64,000 nt of DNA from Bifidobacterium simiarum. Lineage in GTDB: Bacteria > Actinomycetota > Actinomycetes > Actinomycetales > Bifidobacteriaceae. The stretch covers positions 186,001-250,000 of the forward strand of contig NZ_PEBK01000002.1 in the NCBI RefSeq assembly GCF_002802905.1. Direction: 5' to 3'. This document shows, piece by piece, positions 61,055 to 64,000 of this stretch (position 1 is its first letter; each line of letters starts with the position of its first letter). Position numbers and translations under genes: made by a program. The notes beneath the pieces were generated by a model. It did not search any database and had not been told where the DNA came from. It worked only from the letters and a program-made list of their open reading frames with translations.

Positions 61055-62524
61055 CTACCTACTCAGGGCCTGCTTAAGGTCTCGGTCCTCGAGCTTCTGC
61101 CGCCACTGGCAGAAGCCGCCGAACACGACCAGCCACACGAGGCCGGCGATGGCGGGGCCGCGGGTGTCGGTGGAGATGAACAGCGTGCAGTACACGAACA
61201 CGAAGAACGCAATGGCCAGCGTGTTGGTGATCCTCCACGCGGGCATCACGTAGCCGTCGGCGATGAAGTCGGCCGAGACGCGGTAGCGGCGGTGCGCGAT
61301 CATGGTCAGCGTGTAGATGAAGATGATCACGGCCGACGAGGCGGACGAGAACAGCACGAAGGCGCTGGAGACCTGCGGGAACGCGTTGATGATCGGCGAG
61401 AGCACGATCATGCAGGCGGAGACGATGATCGCCTTGGCCGGCACATGGTTCTTCGAGACCACGCCGAGACGCTGCATGGCGGGCGACGGCGACTCCTTGG
61501 CCAGCTGGTACAGGTGGCGGCCGGCCGAGTAGAGCAGCGAGTTCAGGGCCGACGAGGCGGCGGTGATCACCACGAAGAACACGAGCGCGGCGGCCCAGTC
61601 GAGGCCGGCGTACTTGAACACCATGATGAACGGCGAGGCGAACGAGCCGTCGGCGTTCGGCTGGAAGTTGCGCCACGGCACGATCACCATGATCGCGACC
61701 AGCGCGCCCACGTAGAAGATCAGCACGCGCAGGATGATCTCGTTGATGGCCTTGGGCAGCACCTTGCGCGGATTCTCGGTTTCGGAGACGGTCACGCCGA
61801 TGAACTCGATCATCTGGTAGGCGTAGAACACCATCTGGAAGCTCATCAGCAGCGCGAGCCAGCCGTTCGGCGCAAGCGAGAACCCGTCGGTGATGTTCGT
61901 CAGGCTCACGGAACCGGCGGGACTGATGTGGTCGGCGCCGGTGATCTGCACGGCCGGGTAGTGGTAGCCGATCACCAGCATGACCACGGCGGTGGCGATC
62001 ATGCCGCAGATCAGCGTGATCTTGATCATCGAGAACCAGAATTCGGCCTCACCGAACACCTTGACGGCGATCAGGTTGATCCCGGACAGCGCGACGAGGA
62101 AGCACAGTTCGATCAGCCATTTCCAATGACTGAGATCGATGCCGAACGTATCGAAGAACGTGACGAAGTAGGTGGACACGGCCGTGATCTCGCTCATGCC
62201 GATCAGGATCAGCACGATCCAGTACGTCCAGCCGGCGAAATGCCCCCAGCCGCGACCCAGATAACGGGTGATGAAGTTGATGAACGTGTGCTGGCTCGGG
62301 TCGCGGTACATCATTTCGCCGATGCCGCGCATCAGCAGGAACATGATGATGCCCACGATGATGTACACGAAGACGATGCTCGGGCCGGTGAGCGAGATCG
62401 ATTTGCCGGAACCCAGGAACAGACCGGTTCCGATCGTGCCGCCGATGGCGATGAACTGTACGTGACGGTTCTTCAGTCCACGGTTCATCTGGTTGTCGGC
62501 ATCAAGCTCTTCGACTTTTTGCAT
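61055..62524 (-). CDS. Amino acid permease (APC superfamily)
   Basis: The start at 62524 (MQKVEELDADNQMNRGLKNRH) has GAGTGAGGAC upstream. The 489-residue protein has twelve helices and the AAT-family signatures LKNRHVQFIAIGGTIGTGLF and YQMIEFIGVTVSETENPRKVLPKA. It is a paralogue of the permease at 46379-47851, with a larger loop after helix 5. The substrate is not evident. It lies between the LacI gene and the GH1 gene but is probably transcribed alone. Confidence 0.9.
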   Translation of the reverse strand: MQKVEELDADNQMNRGLKNRHVQFIAIGGTIGTGLFLGSGKSISLTGPSIVFVYIIVGIIMFLLMRGIGEMMYRDPSQHTFINFITRYLGRGWGHFAGWTYWIVLILIGMSEITAVSTYFVTFFDTFGIDLSHWKWLIELCFLVALSGINLIAVKVFGEAEFWFSMIKITLICGMIATAVVMLVIGYHYPAVQITGADHISPAGSVSLTNITDGFSLAPNGWLALLMSFQMVFYAYQMIEFIGVTVSETENPRKVLPKAINEIILRVLIFYVGALVAIMVIVPWRNFQPNADGSFASPFIMVFKYAGLDWAAALVFFVVITAASSALNSLLYSAGRHLYQLAKESPSPAMQRLGVVSKNHVPAKAIIVSACMIVLSPIINAFPQVSSAFVLFSSASSAVIIFIYTLTMIAHRRYRVSADFIADGYVMPAWRITNTLAIAFFVFVYCTLFISTDTRGPAIAGLVWLVVFGGFCQWRQKLEDRDLKQALSR

Positions 62525-62717
62525 ACACGTCCTCACTCCCGCCGCGTCCGATCGCTGATATGATTCGGCGATCAGACGCGACTGTGCACGACGGAGCGCC
62601 ACAACTTATGCGGCAATTGCACTAGCCTACAAAACCTACAGGAATTTCGTGTAACGACCGCCGATGCCGTCTCACATCGCAGTCATTGCAGGGCCGATCA
62701 GGCGAGATCTTCGCCCG

Positions 62718-62822
62718 GCCACCCTCAGTCGGCGCCGCCGACAGCTCCCGCCAGCGGGAGCACAGGACCCTTGCCTTCCCCTCGGAGGGGAAGGTGGCCG
62801 ACGCAGTCGGACGGATGAGGTG
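62718..62822. repeat. Type A and type B repeats between permease and GH1 genes
   Basis: Type A at 62718-62761 has small stem GTCGGC-gcc-GCCGAC and second hairpin GCTCCCGC-ca-GCGGGAGC, in which the usual CCCCC/GGGGG is replaced by a still complementary CTCCC/GGGAG. The type B unit at 62772-62822 has small stem CCGAC-tgc-GTCGG. They fill most of the 364-base gap. Confidence 0.7.
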
Positions 62823-62888
62823 ACACGAACGAAGCCACGGCCACGCCCGGTACTCCTCCGGCCCACTCCCCTCCGAGCACTCCGAGTA

Positions 62889-64000
62889 CTACTCCTGCGG
62901 GATGGCGCGGTCGGCGATCAAGCGGCGGTACCAGTGGTAGCTGTCCTTCGGGATGCGCTCGAGCGTCTCGTAGTCGGTGTAGACGATGCCGAAGCGCTTG
63001 GTGTAGCCGAACGCCCACTCGAAATTGTCGAGCATGGACCACACGAAGTAGACGCGCAGGTCCACGCCGTCGTCGATGGCCCGCAGCGCGGCCTCGAAGT
63101 GCCGACGCAGGTAGTCGATGCGCTTGGGGTCGTGCACGGCCTTGGTGCCGTCGGGGTTCACGGTCACATGGTCGCCGCCGGCCGCCGCGGTGCCGTTTTC
63201 GGTGACCATCAGCGGGATCTCCGGGTAGTCGTTGTGGACGTGCATGAGCAGGTCGTACAGACCCTTCGGGTCGATGTTCCAGCCCATGTCGGTGTGGTCG
63301 CCGGGCGTGGGCAGCCAGTCGACGTCGCTGGCGCCGGGTGCGGTGGAGGCGGCCGTGGACTGCGGGAACTGCGGACGGTCGCTCATGGCCAGCAGCGAGG
63401 TGCAGTAGTAGTTGATGCCGAGCACGTCGAGCGGCTGGCGGATCTGCTCCAGATCGCCGTCCTTCACGAACGACCAGTCGCAGATGCCGCGGGTGATGGC
63501 GAACAGCTCGTTCGGGTAGTAGCCGCGCAGCATCGGGTCGAGCCACACGCGGTTGCCGATCAGGTCGAGACGGTGGACGGCGTCGGCGTCGCCGCGGTTG
63601 AACTGCAGGTTCAGCGTGACGGACAGCTGCGAAGCGTCCCCGACTTCGGCCCGCACGGCCTGCGCCATGAGACCATGCGCCAGATTGAGGTGGTGGACGG
63701 CCGGGAACGCGCCGGGTCCGAGGCCCAGTCCAGGGGCGTGTTCGGTGCCGGCGTAGCCCAGGTACGCGGAGCACCACGGCTCGTTGAGGGTGGTGTAGGT
63801 TTCCACGCGGTCGCCGAGACGCTTCGCCACCGCGCCCGCGTAGTCGGCGAGACGGTAGGCGGTTTCGCGGTTGAGCCAGCCGCCCTTGTCTTCCAGATAC
63901 TGCGGCAGATCCCAGTGGTACAGCGTGACGGTGGGGGTGATGCCCTTGGCGAGCAGCGCGTCGACCACGCGCTCGTAGTAGTCGAGTCCCTCCTCGTTGA
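62889..64000 (-). CDS. GH1 beta-glucosidase, 5' end outside the window
   Basis: The frame remains open to base 64000 (NEEGLDYYERVVDALLAKG), so the start lies beyond it; about 370 of the usual 450 residues are visible. The acid/base Glu is in TLNEPW and the nucleophile Glu in LMVTENG. Other family marks are TLYHWDLPQ and GYTKRFGIVYTDY. The enzyme lacks the region where a signal peptide would be, so its location is inferred as cytoplasmic by family. The insert AASTAPGASDVDWLPTPG replaces a shorter loop. It is expected to hydrolyse beta-glucosides. Confidence 0.92.
   Translation of the reverse strand, partial: NEEGLDYYERVVDALLAKGITPTVTLYHWDLPQYLEDKGGWLNRETAYRLADYAGAVAKRLGDRVETYTTLNEPWCSAYLGYAGTEHAPGLGLGPGAFPAVHHLNLAHGLMAQAVRAEVGDASQLSVTLNLQFNRGDADAVHRLDLIGNRVWLDPMLRGYYPNELFAITRGICDWSFVKDGDLEQIRQPLDVLGINYYCTSLLAMSDRPQFPQSTAASTAPGASDVDWLPTPGDHTDMGWNIDPKGLYDLLMHVHNDYPEIPLMVTENGTAAAGGDHVTVNPDGTKAVHDPKRIDYLRRHFEAALRAIDDGVDLRVYFVWSMLDNFEWAFGYTKRFGIVYTDYETLERIPKDSYHWYRRLIADRAIPQE

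Overview
The window is high-GC actinobacterial chromosomal DNA, most likely from a Bifidobacterium. This rests on a GH42 beta-galactosidase/MFS/LacI locus, a GH1 beta-glucosidase, an FTR1/P19-type iron cluster, paired YhgE/Pip exporters with a TetR regulator, and the ppk1-mutT1 order found in many actinobacteria. The genus call is inferred from gene content; no rRNA is present. A perfect parS site (43201-43216) suggests that this part of the chromosome lies in the origin-proximal domain.

Layout. 1-4 kb: the end of polyphosphate kinase, a Nudix-histidine phosphatase fusion (MutT1 type) and an overlapping helical protein. 4-9 kb: two tiny genes, tRNA-Lys, an MFS transporter, a THUMP-like methyltransferase and a PLP aminotransferase. 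9.3-12.8 kb: two membrane-anchored low-complexity/beta-helix surface proteins, whose first gene has its Shine-Dalgarno inside a long hairpin, and a convergent membrane protein. 13-19.4 kb: two translationally coupled YhgE/Pip proteins behind a three-unit operator-like array, then a TetR gene flanked by 165-bp direct repeats. 19.5-24.7 kb: a small defence-like island with a DUF4186 protein, a BrnT/ribbon-helix-helix toxin-antitoxin pair behind a 15-bp repeat array, and a PLD-helicase-DUF3427 protein coupled to a MutT-type Nudix enzyme. 25-36 kb: an iron uptake and extracytosolic flavin cluster (FTR1, P19-like lipoprotein, DUF2318 membrane protein, two FtsX permeases, an ATPase, an FMN-binding lipoprotein and ApbE). 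36-42 kb: three exported DUF5648-repeat proteins, one preceded by a run of eleven C. 42-46 kb: an alpha/beta hydrolase, parS and a zinc-ribbon/PASTA membrane protein. 46-52.6 kb: an amino acid permease, then MarR with a heterodimeric ABC exporter. 53-64 kb: aldo/keto reductase, zinc alcohol dehydrogenase, MFS + GH42 + LacI, another amino acid permease and a partial GH1 enzyme.

The most unusual aspect is the intergenic DNA. It carries at least five families of dispersed palindromic elements. In several of them the stem sequences differ between copies yet stay self-complementary (compensatory change), while loops and linkers are conserved. A second theme is low-complexity Ser/Gly/Asn/Gln insertions inside otherwise ordinary enzymes (ApbE, AKR, ADH, an ABC ATPase, an FtsX permease). 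All calls come from reading the sequence and known family motifs; no database search was run.
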